Assembly (NCBI GenBank): GCA_933228895.1
Contig: OW121856.1
Coordinates: 108,723,027 to 108,787,026 of the forward strand
DNA length: 64,000 bases
From: Platycnemis pennipes
Taxonomy: Eukaryota; Arthropoda; Insecta; Odonata; Platycnemididae
Reading direction: 5' to 3'
Of this stretch, positions 34,460 to 46,130 are shown one piece after another (the first letter of the stretch is position 1; each line of letters starts with the position of its first letter). The position numbers and the translations under genes were made by a program. Under the pieces are notes generated by a model, which was not told the origin of the DNA, did not search any database, and was given only the letters and a program-made list of their open reading frames with translations.

Positions 34460-35660
34460 CTTTTTTTGTTTTCAGCGACGAAGGTTGCTTCGTTCGGGCA
34501 GACAGGAGGGAAGTGGTGGGGGCGCGTACCGAGGGGAGGCGAAATTGGGAGCAGGAGAGGGGAAGAGGGAAGAGGAGGAGGCGAAATTGGGAGTGGGTAG
34601 GCGCGGAGTGGGAGGGGTAGGTGAGGGAGGAAGTGGGAGGCGAAAATAGGAACAGGAAAAGGGGTGGGTTGCGAGACGTAGTCAAGGTGGCGCGGATGTT
34701 GATGAAGACGGATAAGCCCTGAGTGACGGCAAGAGGGATGAGTTTTCTTTTTTTAAAAAAGGGATTGGGGTCGGGGGGCGGAGAAGGGGTTGTTGGGGGG
34801 TGTCTCTCCCGCTGCGCCTTCCCTGCTTGTGTTAAGACACGTTTTCCATTAACACCCCAGGCGGGGCTGAGGAAGACTAATATGTTTTCCTTTAATCAAG
34901 AAAAATATATTTGCAGAGGAGAGGAAAAATCCTCATTATTTACGACCCCTTCCGGCGGTAAATATTACTTTGCATAATCCACACGCGGGAAGACGTTCTC
35001 GCAGCGCGTAATCTTAAGATTAGGCCTCGGCTTCCGAGTGACGGCGAATCGGATGTAAGCAAGCAGTGTTGTCGCGCCTCGTTACCGCCGCCAAGACGTT
35101 CGCGGCGAAATCCACGCGCATAAATATAAATCAGAGCGGAAAACGCTTTCATTTTTATTTTCCACGAATCTCTGAAACGCCGTGATAAAACGAGTCTTCC
35201 CTTCCACTTCCCTCCGCGGTGAGGCGCCACGTGTCACGGAGAGGGTAAAGGGAGGGGGGTTGCTTGTCTCCTTGGAGACGGCGAGAGAGTAAACAAGCGG
35301 GAAACGGTGGGACTAGTGGCGCCCTCCCTCAGGTGTCTTCCCAGGGGAACCTCTTAAACGCGCGCTCGCCGCATCTCGAAATGAAATCTCAGCAATTTGC
35401 AGCATCTCCTCGCTTCGTTTCTTGTGATCGGGAATTAAGTGGGTGGGTGAGGGAAGGAAGGAGAATGGAAAGAGGAAAAAGGTCTTTACACCCACGAAAG
35501 AGTCCAAAAGGAAAGAGAAGGAGCCGTGCGGACGATGAGTGCTTGATTAATTATTCTCGGAGATTAATCGAGATTGAAATCGGCGCGCAGCAAAGCAACA
35601 ATCCATCGCGGAGTTTCCGAAGATATGCGGCGAGGCTTGACGTTAATCCTCAACCGATTT
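34460..35660. other. GC- and CpG-rich block of unknown function
   Basis: This 1.2-kb block is far richer in G+C and in CpG than its surroundings. 34500-34660 is strongly G-rich on the plus strand. 34980-35240 is CpG-dense, with CACGTG at 35229-35234. ORFs at 34940-35230 (minus) and 35264-35662 (plus, 132 codons) show low-complexity basic composition and no domain. I see no sign of a mobile element. It could be a promoter or 5' region of an unseen host gene, but that is inference. Confidence 0.4.
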
Positions 35661-37419
35661 AAGAAAACCATTTCCTCCTTAATTCCTTAAACACTTTTGG
35701 AAGATGAAACTGCCAATACCTACTCTATATTTACGAAAAGCCGTAAAGAACGAATTCTGCAAAGGAGTCCCTTTGATCCCTTTCCCTGTTTGGAAAGTGC
35801 AGCGAATGAAGGGCCTCCCGGCGTACTTCGAATGATTTTCTTCATCATTCATGCATTACTCAAATTCAATTACAAAGTAATTGCTACCAACCGGAACAAA
35901 ATGAATTGCTTACTTTCTGAATACTACTAATAGAAGATTAAATAAGAATACTACTAGGAAAAGATGTCCTGAATCACAGAGGATGACATGCAAGCGCAGA
36001 ATGAACTGCAAACAATAAATGGTGCAAATGAGGGACGTTCATGAAGGTAGTTGTTTCAGGCTTGAAGTTTGGTGGAATATCAGAACGAAAGAAGTAAAAA
36101 AAGCCTTATTCTTGCAAAAAAAAGCCTTATTGGACTAAAAAAAAACCTTATTCTTGTGGAAAATTGCCAGTCTTTTTCTTTCAGAGGGATATTCATATTC
36201 AAATAATCTAACAAGGTGAATGTGTAAAAAAAAACAACAGTTAAGATTCTGATATGCCGAATTAATATATTTAATTTCGCTAAAAGGAACTAGATCATAA
36301 TTATAAATGGTCTAGATTTTATATTATCATGAAATAATGGTCACAGCTTTTGTAAGGTGACAAATAAATCATCAGTATGAACTCCGTAATGACATAGGAA
36401 AAGCAATCCGTCTGAGAAAATTTGTGACGAGAGTCCGCTGCATAGAAATGCAGCCACTTCATGTTTAGTTTAGCTCTCGCGAACAATTGATCATCCACGA
36501 ACAGCAGTCTACTGGTGGTCTAGTTCGAGCAACGATCGTTATTTCGAGAGAAAAAGAAGTTGCTCGAACATGGTACTTGGGAAATTATTAAAGGCGTTCC
36601 AACACAATCGCAACAATCGTCAACGGTAATCAATACACGGCTGAAGTTGGATATAATAACAAGTATATCCCTCCCAAAAGGGGAGATTCTACTCTTTAAA
36701 CAATGGGAACAAAAGATAATCGTCATTGGAATTAATTACTTGAATAATTTCATTAACTTTTAAGCATCAATCACTGTTGACATCAAACTCTTTTAATTTG
36801 TTATGACAACGCCTAAATAGCGGCTTTAAGCTGCATAGAAGTTGGTGCAGACGCATCATAGCAGTAGCGATATATCGATATATCGCGCATCTCGTGACTG
36901 TCATCGCAGTCAACTGCTACGTGTAAACGCTGCTTAAGAACGCCAAATATGTAGTTTAAATAGTTTCAATTTGTATACAGCTGTAAGTGACAGAATGATC
37001 TCCAAGTGAAATACAGTGACCCCCAAAAAATCGCCTTAGAAAAATTAACCAACACCACTGCAAGGAATTTTGGGCCCGATACCCTTGTTAGGTAGAAGTA
37101 GTAGCATGAAGGGAATCTTAGAGGAAATTTTAGCGTTCTACAGGTTAAAGCTTTGCATTTAAGCATACTTCCACCTGAGGGACGCTTACGTTTTATTTAC
37201 ATTTCCTATTTCATTACGCATTTCCACAAGGTCTCTGTGCTAACAAACCACTTAAGAAGTGATGTTTATTATTAGGGGGAGGTGACCGATAACTATGTTT
37301 AGTGCAACCACTTCGGATTGGTTGATAACTGCGTAGAGGTAGGAATATTCCGGGTAATAGTGGAGGGAAATCCGTCGTTCTTCAATAAACACTCAGGTAG
37401 GGGCCGGATAATCACAGAA
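35661..37419. other. no recognisable gene
   Basis: 36096-36165 has three diverged copies of an AAAAAAGCCTTATTCTTG-type unit. 36866-36885 is the palindrome-rich GATATATCGATATATCG. No supported coding sequence. Confidence 0.45.
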
Positions 37420-37495
37420 AGACCTCTGCCACTGCCGGGATTACAACTCGGTTGTCTGGGATGGGAGGCCGTGACTCTAGCCTCGGCAACGACCC
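37420..37495 (-). mobile_element. degenerate tRNA-derived SINE head (tentative)
   Basis: On the minus strand GGCTAGAGTCACGGCCTC resembles a tRNA A box, and about 35 bases on GAGTTGTAATCCCGGC resembles a B box with two changes. It lies beside the dispersed repeat at 37638. Weak evidence. Confidence 0.35.
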
Positions 37496-37637
37496 TATGA
37501 TATGTCCCGAAGATGGAATGAAGCCAGATCACGAAAGGAAAAAGTTTGACAGAGCCTTGACACTTTCGAGCCGAGAACCTCCAAACAGGATAGTTTCCTA
37601 TTATTTTTTTATTGCCTTGATCGAAAGTTTTTTTTAC

Positions 37638-38425
37638 CTCTGGAGTACGTATTCTAAGCCGTTCGATATTTAAATGACAGGAAGTATTTTTCCTCATCAA
37701 TTGAAAAGTGAAAAAAATCAATGGCGCGAAAACGCGACGGCAAACTATTGCATGCCGGTTAATCCTACGTGTGACGTCAAACTATTTCCTCTACCTGCCA
37801 CCAGGTGGTGCTGCGGACGCTTCCAAGTAGATGCTGCACTCCGTTAAAGCTTATTTACTAGTATCGGATGTGCATTTATTCCGTTAATTTATTATGATTA
37901 ACTTTTAATTATTAATTTAATATTTCTAATGCAGTTGATTCATTTAAAATCAGTTAGTATTCCTTTCACAAGCATACCGTGTAGTTCGCCCATCGCCGCA
38001 AGACCTTCACGCCATGCTAGGCCGCAGCAGAAGACACCACTAGCAGGATGTCCATGAGCCTATAATAAAACGACTAGTAATACCATGTTTAACAGTGAGG
38101 ACTTTTCCAACTTTGATAGTTTTCAGTGGCTAACACTAATAAATATTAACTAGAGCTGAGGGGCCCTGAAATACAACGGTAAGTTCAGGCGACGAATTTT
38201 CGTATGCCTCTCAACGTAAACTACGTACCTGTTACATCAACAAAAAGGCAGCGCACCTCGCCATTTCAAGGCTTTTTCAAATGATCGTAAAATTAACATT
38301 TAAGTCTCTAGTAAACTGGAATTTCTAAGTCCAAACTTTTTGCGTAAAATAAATACATTTATGGCAGGGCACGAATCGCAAGTAATGAAGTCTGTTTTCT
38401 TTGATGAAGGAAACTTACCCTATTG
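37638..38425 (-). repeat. dispersed ~787-bp repeat, copy 2 (inverted)
   Basis: Reverse complement of 531-1317 with roughly similar length and ordered landmarks (GTTAATCCTACGTGTGACGT, CCCATCGCCGCAAGACCTTC, AACTTTGATAGTTTTCA). Gene content is nil. At its right edge (38426-38460) a TGGTGTAACTGGGAGCACG-type A-box lies on the minus strand, possibly the start of a tRNA-derived SINE. Confidence 0.75.
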
Positions 38426-39117
38426 CTGGGCTGGCGTGCTCCCAGTTACACCACCCAGGCAAGCCTACTTTTCTGATAGTCTAAAAAATAAGAATATTTT
38501 TTTGAAATTGCAAATGTGACAACTTTTTTCAGGGCGGTTGAGCATGGAACTACAACTCCGGCGACGGTGCACTAAGAAAGGTAAGAACTTCACTGGCTGA
38601 AAGACGCGATTACACCTTTTGCAGCCATATTGAGATGGATTTTCTGGACATTAGGCACTTCAGAAGAATCCAACGCGTGAAAGAAGATGCAAGCAAATAG
38701 GAGTGGGAAGAATTAGCCTCCACCGGAACGTGGACGCATTAGGAGCCCTCTGTAGCCTCGGCTCCGAGGCTAAGGCAAGGAAAACGAACGTAGCCCGTGA
38801 GAGTGAAAAGATGCTATGAAAAGATTTCTGAGTCTTTCCTCCGCTTCGTCACCTTCCATCATATTTTTTTTCAAAACCTAATTTTACGTCTCTCAATAAA
38901 AAGTATCAGGAAAATCTTTTCATCCGAAAGAAATGCCATCCCCTGCTCAAACTGAGACGATGACGTTGATGGATTCGATTGGATTAACTGAATTGATATA
39001 AGGAAGCAGCGTATCGGGGAGGGTCCCCTCCCCTCCCTTCCCGCACTCTTTCCTCATTCAATCTTCCTCCGCAAGGTGGACAGGAGCAGCTGGCGCAGAG
39101 ACGGTTGAACGGGCAGG
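38426..39117. other. no recognisable gene
   Basis: Apart from the possible tRNA-like A-box at the left edge, only short ORFs. The sequence becomes GC-richer toward 39120. Confidence 0.4.
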
Positions 39118-39125
39118 GGTGGGAC

Positions 39126-39655
39126 CAGAGATGGGTTAATTACCGTAACTTCCAATTCAGGTTAATAACCGGGGTAAATTACGGTAATTTTCCAAAAATA
39201 CCGTAATTTTCCGGTAATTTTAAGTTTTGAGTTGCAAATACTTATCAGAGGACTCAAAACGAAATCAAATAGCATTGAGATATAAATTCCGACGCTTATA
39301 TCAAACATATCACGACGTTTATCTATTATATCTCATTTAAAAAAGTATAACGAAGTTGGCAGCAACATGCAATTTACCTCTCTTTTGTCACACCATGAGA
39401 AATTTCCGTTCCACAGACATACCTCTGCGCAATGTGCATTTGTTATTTTAAACTGGTTTAATCACGGGCACAATGTAAACAAAATCGTTTTAGCAACTTC
39501 ATTTAATATATCACCCATTCCATTGGTTTCTTCGTGAGGAAAAAATTTACATGAAAAAGAACTATTCTGAAAATTACCGTTTATTACGGTAATTTTTAGG
39601 GGTGTTGGTAATTTACGAAAATTACCGCGGTAATTTATCGAGTTGACCATCTTTA
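39126..39655 (+). mobile_element. hAT-like miniature element, copy 2
   Basis: The tips CAGAGATGGG and CCATCTTTA are inverted. Flanks GGTGGGAC (39118-39125) and GGTAGAAC (39656-39663) are an 8-bp target duplication with two differences. Same AATTACCGTAATTTTCCGGT subterminal words and internal sequence as copy 1 at 27090-27602, in the opposite orientation. No transposase. Confidence 0.78.
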
Positions 39656-39830
39656 GGTAGAACGCCATAAACTAATAGACGCTGACGACGGCGGCGTCGA
39701 CATCCGCGTGCGTCCGTCACTTCGTCCCGAGGACGCACCTTTGAGAGACGGTGTGGCCGAGGAGCCAATGAACACAGGAAACGCATCACCTGATCGTCTC
39801 CAGCGAGAGAAACTATTCGCGGGAGATTCT

Positions 39831-39956
39831 CATCGTGGGGAAGACACATCCGGGAAATATGCGGCCGAGCGAAGAGAAAGCTAGGATTTATAAGAAGAGT
39901 ACTTGGGAAATGTGATGAGAAAACAAAATGGGATCCGAATGAATTATGTTTGATCA
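39831..39956 (+). mobile_element. LINE-A fragment, inverted against its neighbour
   Basis: The plus strand reads WGRHIREICGRAKRKLGF, then RRVLGKCDEKTK joined directly to WDPNELCLI. The 18 residues normally between are missing (54-bp in-frame deletion). It ends at GATCA (39952-39956), where the minus-strand copy begins. Confidence 0.8.
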
Positions 39957-40711
39957 CCAAGCATGCACTACTGACATGCAACTAGATTGTTAGTGTCTAT
40001 TGTATTTGAGGGGTTAATACATGCAACATGCATCATGCACTACAGACTACTCTAAAATATTTCACCTACCTATCCCTTATTGCTATGCTGCCTATTCTGT
40101 TCTCTTATAGTACGGGGGAAATATGCCATTGCGAATCTATCGGTAAGACAATCTATCTCTCTAATCTTATTTATCTGGTCGAATCTAGCATAATACGCTG
40201 GTGTTTTTAATATGTACCTGACATCTTCAGTAAAACTATCCGATTGAAATTTCTCTAATAGATTTAATCTGTACTTTAACCTACGCCCTGATAATGATTC
40301 CAACCCTAATTCTTGTATTAATTCTGAAACACTGCTCAACCTATCGTAACACCTTTTAACGAACCTAGCTGCTCTACGCTGCACACTGTCTAGTTCTCTG
40401 ATCAAACCTAATTCATTTGGATCCCATACACTGGCTGCATACTCAAGGTGGGGCCTAACTAGTGAAAAGTAAGATTGCTCTTTTGTCTTCTCATCACATT
40501 TCCCTAGTACTCTTTTTTTTATAAATCCTAGCTTCCTCTTCGCTCGGCCGCATATTGCCCAGATGTGTCTTCCCCAGAATAAATCTTTAGTGAGTGTTAC
40601 ACCTAAATATCTTATGACTTCAACGTTTTCGATCTTCGTGTTACAAATTTTATGGGTACGCTCTATCAAATTATTTCTATTCCAATCCGAGATTCTAAAT
40701 ATGGCTCTCAT
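39952..40711 (-). mobile_element. LINE-A, best preserved ORF of the family (RT C-terminal region)
   Basis: A single 213-codon minus-strand frame (40070-40711) carries IENVEVIRYLGVTLTKDLFW, GRAKRKLGFIKKRVLGKC, SLVRPHLEYAASVWDPNELG, SVQRRAARFVKRCYDRLSSV, ELGLESLSGRRLKYRLNLLE and the YFPRTIREQNRQH end. These blocks follow the RT catalytic core in CR1/Jockey-group LINEs. The usual terminal tail is missing: the copy stops at GATCACC, at the junction with the plus-strand fragment. Confidence 0.85.
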
Positions 40712-42091
40712 GACTTACACCTTGGGATCTGTGGAGTTGGACGAAGGACAACAATGAAAGTGCTTTCTCGGTAGATCGGCGAAACGATGTCTCACCACAA
40801 CGGAGTGCAGGGGAAGAGGCGATGTCACACCTGAGAAAGATGTTGGGCAAGACAGTGAGAAATAGCCTCGATTCTCTTTGCCTGAGATTGTAAAGAGGCT
40901 GGCCGATTGAAAAAATGAATTCAAGCACTTACGGGAGTCGAATCTGTGTGCTGGGTGGAATAGTCAAGGAATGATTTTGAATATAGAGAAGGCTTTTGCA
41001 AACGTAGATTAGAATTCACGGCTTATAGTTCCAAATAATAATGAGATGCCACAAAATAACTCTAGTATAGTAGACACAGTGAATAAAATAACCCGTTAGC
41101 TGTGATCAAATCTGAATCCAACAATGAACAAACAAGAATGAAAAAAGGACCTAAGCAAGAACGTAAACTGTCTCCCGTAAATTTGTATGTGTACACAAAG
41201 AAAGCCATCAAAGAAATCAATGAGGAGACTTCGGGAATATAAAATCCGCCGAGAAACAATGATTGTGGGTCGTTTTGCAGAACACAAAACTATGAAGGCA
41301 ATGGAAGAAAGAGATCTAACGAAGACAACATGGAAAATATTCCTAGCATGGAAAAGACAATGGTCTGATATCACCTAATGATCAAGATAGAGGAAATGGA
41401 ATGCAATGTGAGAGAAGTTGTCGATACCAGTGTTCAACTGGGAAACAAAGCACTTCAAGTGATGAAAGGAAATTGATCACTGCACAGGCACGTAGCCAGG
41501 GAGGGGGGGGGGGGGGGGTTTCTGGAGCTACAGCCTCCCCAAATTTTGTGGCAACTGCCTTCGATTGATTCGCCCCGAGGGGACCGCTAGCCAAGGGGCA
41601 TTCTGGACTTAGCAGAAACTAGGTTCAGGTGATTTGATTTCTGCTTCCGAATCACTTCAAAAAGTCTCCATTTCCTTCCCGTTACGTTCGGAGCCATTAT
41701 ATACCTACATAGTATGAAATAATATTAAAAAATGAACTCTCCCTTGTAACCGCACAATTTTCTGCGGTACATACTTGTAAAGACTCACAATCAGAGCATG
41801 AAACTATGGAGTGAAAGTCATTGAGAGGAGGTTCATCGTCCTCTTTTTGGAGAGGAAAAAGAGCAGAGGATGTGATTAGACCGGCGATACCTGGGGCACC
41901 CAGATACGTTGACGTCCAACATAAGAACGTAGGGAGATGAATATGAAGTCATCGGGACTAATTATGTTACAGATAACGAGGGGAGAGATACGTGAAAACA
42001 AGAGTAGCCTGATTTCTAGGGCTATGGAGATAGTATGCATATCACTTGGCAATTGTGATTCATTGCTATGACATCAACAGGAGGGTCATCC
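40712..42091. other. no recognisable gene
   Basis: 41503-41518 is a run of 16 G inside a CACGTAGCCAGG context. A similar GTAGCCAG phrase in reverse lies near 44150. ORFs in this stretch are short and unrecognised. Confidence 0.4.
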
Positions 42092-42094
42092 TAA

Positions 42095-42526
42095 AGCCCG
42101 AATCATCACACGATCATTTTTTTCGTCCCTTTAAAGGGATCATTTAAGCTATAGCTTTCAGGGACCGCAAAAATGATATAGCTGGAGCTATCATTTCGCC
42201 GCTCACACGATCATTTTTAGCGTCCCCTCTCGTATCATTTCTGTTCGCGAGATACGGTAAACAACTTCGTAACTATGGATGATTTACATCGTCATCGACT
42301 GCTTTTGGCTGCAGCCAAACGTTTCTTTCAGAACGTGCGCTCTGATTGGCTAAATGACAGGCCCGAGGGACGGAAAAAAGGACGTGTTCAAATTACAAAA
42401 AAAGGGATAGCGATCCCTATCATTGCCGATTTATCCGTGAAGTGATCAAGTCAGACGATCATTTTTAAGCTATCATTTGAGCTATCCCTGAAAAGGGACG
42501 TAAAAAATGATCGTGTGATCCAGGCT
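42095..42526. mobile_element. MITE with TAA target duplication (PIF/Harbinger-type)
   Basis: The tips AGCCCGAATCATCACACGAT and, in reverse, AGCCTGGATCACACGATCAT are inverted repeats with continued similarity for about 50 bp. The element is flanked by TAA on both sides (42092-42094 and 42527-42529). Words such as ACGATCATTTTT recur inside at 42111, 42205 and 42460. No ORF. A TAA/TTA 3-bp duplication is typical of PIF/Harbinger elements; assignment rests on that and tip style. Confidence 0.7.
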
Positions 42527-42529
42527 TAA

Positions 42530-43352
42530 GTTTCTGAGAACAATATCCACCCTATCACAGGGATGAAAATTATAATGATAATTGAAGTGAAGAAAGTCTC
42601 GGTGGACTCCTAGAGGAATTGCTCGGCCATCCGGAAATTCATTTGGTGGTTCCTTTATGAACTACTCTCTACGCTCACGATAAATTGGCCTATGAGGCAA
42701 TGTCGTGAAAGTATAGCAAACATTCACAATGTCGGTGGAAATTAGGAAACCGACATAGATAGTCGTCAATTTTGTTTTACCAAGAGCTCCAAGCTAAGAA
42801 ACAGTTGAGAAGGTTCTCGGCATATGTTGACTCAGAATGTGAGGCGCCGTATCCGTAATTATGAACAGGGTGAAAACATTCCGTCTTCAATAAAGTTCGT
42901 CGGGATTCCCACGGCGGTATTCATTACATACTGGCAGTAGAAAAACTGGTGAAATCGAGTGGGGGACGGGAGTTCAACAAAATACCCCTTTGTGAGCTAC
43001 TCTGAAATATGAGATACAGGACTATAATCTTAACCTGATCATCAGTTTCCGAATTAACCTGCGACGGGTCAAGATCCCAGAGTCACAGCTGCGGTGGTGT
43101 TGAGTTACCCGTTTCCAAACCAGCCATACAGGCATTCGCAGAAAACTTGGGGGGAGGGGATTTCCTGGTTCATGCAGATGTTGCGCTCTAGGTATGCGAT
43201 CATAGTTCAATCTTGCGATATGGAGAGAGTCACACTAACTATCTGAAAGAGTCAGTGCAGGAGAGGTACCGGGTCATAGTGGAGACAGTGCCACCAGAAT
43301 CGTACAACGTGATAGCAGCGGAAAGGTTTAACTGCCCGGTATTGTGTTGACT
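42530..43352. other. no recognisable gene
   Basis: Short ORFs only; nothing supported. Confidence 0.45.
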
Positions 43353-43785
43353 ACCTCTACATCTATATCTCCATAATACCCTATAAGCCACCATAAAAGT
43401 GTGTGGCAGGAGGTGAATTCACACCAAACATGCACCACATATCATGCATAAAAAGGATTATTAGTAATACACTAGTCTAAACTTCACCAAATAAAAAAGA
43501 TAAAAATAGCAAAGCAAGCATGTAAAAACATGCTGTTAGTTGGGTTAGCTTCTACCAACATGAAACTACTAATGTTAACCATTGCTACACTCGTATTGGA
43601 TATATTTACCGTTATTCATATCCCTAATAGTACGAGGAAAAAAGGACATTTTGAATCTGTCAGTTCGGCAATCAATTTCTCTAATTTTGTGATTATGGTC
43701 CAGTCTACCATAGGAAGTTGGGGTCCGCAAAATATTTTTAACATCATCACTGAACATATGGACTTGGAATTTATTTAAGAGGAGC
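43353..43785 (-). mobile_element. LINE-B, 5'-truncated copy
   Basis: The minus-strand frame includes NILRTPTSYGRLDHNHKIRE, IDCRTDRFKMSFFPRTIRDM and NNGKYIQYECSNG, then the LINE-B 3' UTR and a tail near 43353. Coding homology starts at about 43780. Confidence 0.85.
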
Positions 43786-44819
43786 AAATCCTGGAGTGAA
43801 GGTTGTTTTCTTATCGCATGATGAAAGTTAAGTGAGAGAGGCTGAGCGTAGCATAGCATCGATCCAACCAACGTGATCAATAGTTTGATACATGTGTGTG
43901 GTTAATAATTGCCAAATTCAATCTGATATGTATGTATGCGTTGAACTTCTGTTCTGTGACCGAGCATATTAACTGCTTCACAACAAGGTAACCAGTGAAC
44001 TTTACCAGTGAGAAGAGATAGGAATGAACACTGTGAAAAATACTGAAAATTTAAGGTAGAGACTTGCAACATGTCGCCTCCGAACGGGCGAGGTTGATAT
44101 GTTTCAAGTTACGCTACACTAGACTTGTTAGTCCCCCCAGAAGCAAATTTCTGGCTACACGCCTGGATCACTGAGAAGCCAGGTAACCAGCAAAGGGCGA
44201 CAAGAGAAAGAAAGTCAGTTGCATGGTCCAGGTGAATAAGGGATTCAGCAAAAGAACAAATCTACTCACAGCTGGAAATACAAGGTTAAAAATTAAGGAA
44301 ACAATTAATTAAAACTTGAATCTAGAGCATGCTGTTTTCATTGAAGTAAACCATGGACGATGATACAATGAGAAATGTCAAGGCTGTGAGAAGCAGAAAT
44401 GGTGTGCTATGGATTGATGAAGAAAATGAAGAGGATCCAACGAGAATGAATCACCCATTCATTCTCTGCACCTGTGTCATGAGCAAATATTCTCGAATTT
44501 TGTTCTGATCCTTAATGTTTCAGAGCTACTTTACTTCAAAGTCATCATCAACTTTATTTAAGTTAACACTTAAAAAATGTATAATAACGCATCAAATAAC
44601 GTACCTAATCGGATCTTTGGGGGAAACTGAACTTTTCTTGCATTCCCGGGTTGTTTTTGCATTTTATAGCTGAAATCCGCGTAAAACCAGTTTTCCTTGG
44701 CTACGCCTACTCCTGGTTCATTTTATGCGTAAATGAATGATATTACAGCCACTAAATGCAAATATTATCGACAAAATTCCTTGAATGCCAGGTTCAACCC
44801 ATAAAACACAAGGCTCGCC
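43786..44819. other. no recognisable gene
   Basis: 44125-44165 repeats, in reverse, the GTAGCCAG-type phrase near 41490. No coding sequence recognised. Confidence 0.4.
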
Positions 44820-45164
44820 CTGCTAGCACGCCAAACTTGATAAGAACATGGCCGAATGCTCAACGGGGCGAGCAGCTTCTGTCCCCTCTGTATATGAAGT
44901 TATCCTAGAAGATGTAACCGCATACATGGAAAGCCATAGGTTTTCCGTGTAAATATTGGCCACCGCTGGCGAAATGGGGGACCCCATTGCTGCTCCGGAA
45001 GTCTGCTGAACCTAGAGACGACAGCGCTTCAAAACGCGAAGAAAAAGGCCAAATTATGACTCAGATATATTGAAGATACTTTTATCATATGGACACATGG
45101 CCGTAAGGAGCTTGACAAATTTTTTCATTACTTAAACAGCATTAACCACAATATTAAATGGACC

Positions 45165-45782
45165 ATGGAAGTAGAGAAGGAAGGAAAACTACCTTTCCTC
45201 GATGCGTTAATCGAGAAAAAAGAAGACGGAACCCTTGGACACACTGTACACAGGAAACCGTCGTCAACAAATCGTTACCTACATGCCACATCACACCATC
45301 ACCCGGCCCAGATAAATGGTGTAATGCTCAGTCTAACACAACGATCAATACGGATAAGCGACAAGAGAAATTTTCCAAATGAGAAACGAAATTTAGAAGC
45401 CGTTTTACTCCTTAATGGATATGACGAAGGAGCCATCTCACGAACTTTCCGAAAAATCAAAGACAAGGCCAACCGGAACTCTGCCGAATCGTTAGCGACG
45501 AGAAAGGACGACACCACCACCCCAAAGAGAGCCTGCCTTCCCTGCATAAAGGGTGTGACGGATAGAATAGGGAATGTTCTCAGAACATATGACATCAAGA
45601 CCACTTTCCGGCCGCACCGACAGATAAAATATGTTTTGAGAAATTTGAAAGATAGGACTCTGTTGCAAATTGAGGGAGTGTATGAAATTCCCCGCGGAAC
45701 ATGTGGGAAGAAATACATCGGGGAGACAGGACGCAGCGTCAAAACCCGGCTGGTAGAACACAAACGAGCCACTCGACAGTGA
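45165..45782 (+). pseudogene. PLE RT end plus GIY-YIG endonuclease, fragment
   Basis: The 205-codon frame starts in the post-palm linker (GKLPFLDALIEKK, HRKPSSTNRYLHATSHH, a hallmark of Penelope RTs) and ends inside the GIY-YIG nuclease: GVYEIPRGTCGKKYIGETGR followed by SVKTRLVEHK. The first ATG here is not a true start: homology continues upstream to YIED. A stop at 45780 cuts the nuclease after its Arg-containing helix, and later conserved residues are in other frames. It is distinct in sequence from the 6-8 kb PLE, hence a different family. Confidence 0.82.
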
Positions 45783-46088
45783 GACAGACATCGAAGTCGG
45801 CAGTGACAGAACATGCAGCCCTGCGACATGAGATAGACTTCTAAAAGAACTGAAGTCATCGCGAAGGTCAACAGATTCAAACCCAGGCTATATCCTGCAG
45901 AAATTGAAACAATAAAGAACGGAGAAAGTGTTAATAGAGATGGTGGCCTCCAAATAAACCACACGTGGAGGCCCACACTTCACAAATATTGTTTTAATGA
46001 CATGTCTGTCCACCCCCCATCCCTCTCCCCCCCTCGACCCACCCACCTGAGATACATAATACCCTCACCGGCAACGAGGACCTCATAT

Positions 46089-46130
46089 CTCTCTGAAGAA
46101 GTGACCAGCTGAGGTCACGAAACGTCAGGG
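46089..46130 (+). ncRNA. hammerhead ribozyme motif in second PLE
   Basis: Core CTGAAGA (46093-46099), a perfect 6-bp stem II (GTGACC 46101-46106 with GGTCAC 46113-46118, loop AGCTGA), GAAA (46119-46122), self-complementary ACGT (46122-46125), predicted cleavage after C46126, and stem I CTCT 46089-46092 with AGGG 46127-46130 (one G-U). One extra A (46100) sits between core and stem II. Confidence 0.75.

Noticed and set aside
35264..35662. 132-codon plus-strand ORF in the CpG-rich block
   Set aside because: Basic, low-complexity composition without a domain; length is expected in GC-rich DNA. Kept only as part of the block description.
41490..41560. GTAGCCAG phrase with poly-G, similar to reversed 44125-44165, as a transposon end
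   Set aside because: Similarity is short and no partner terminus or target duplication could be found.
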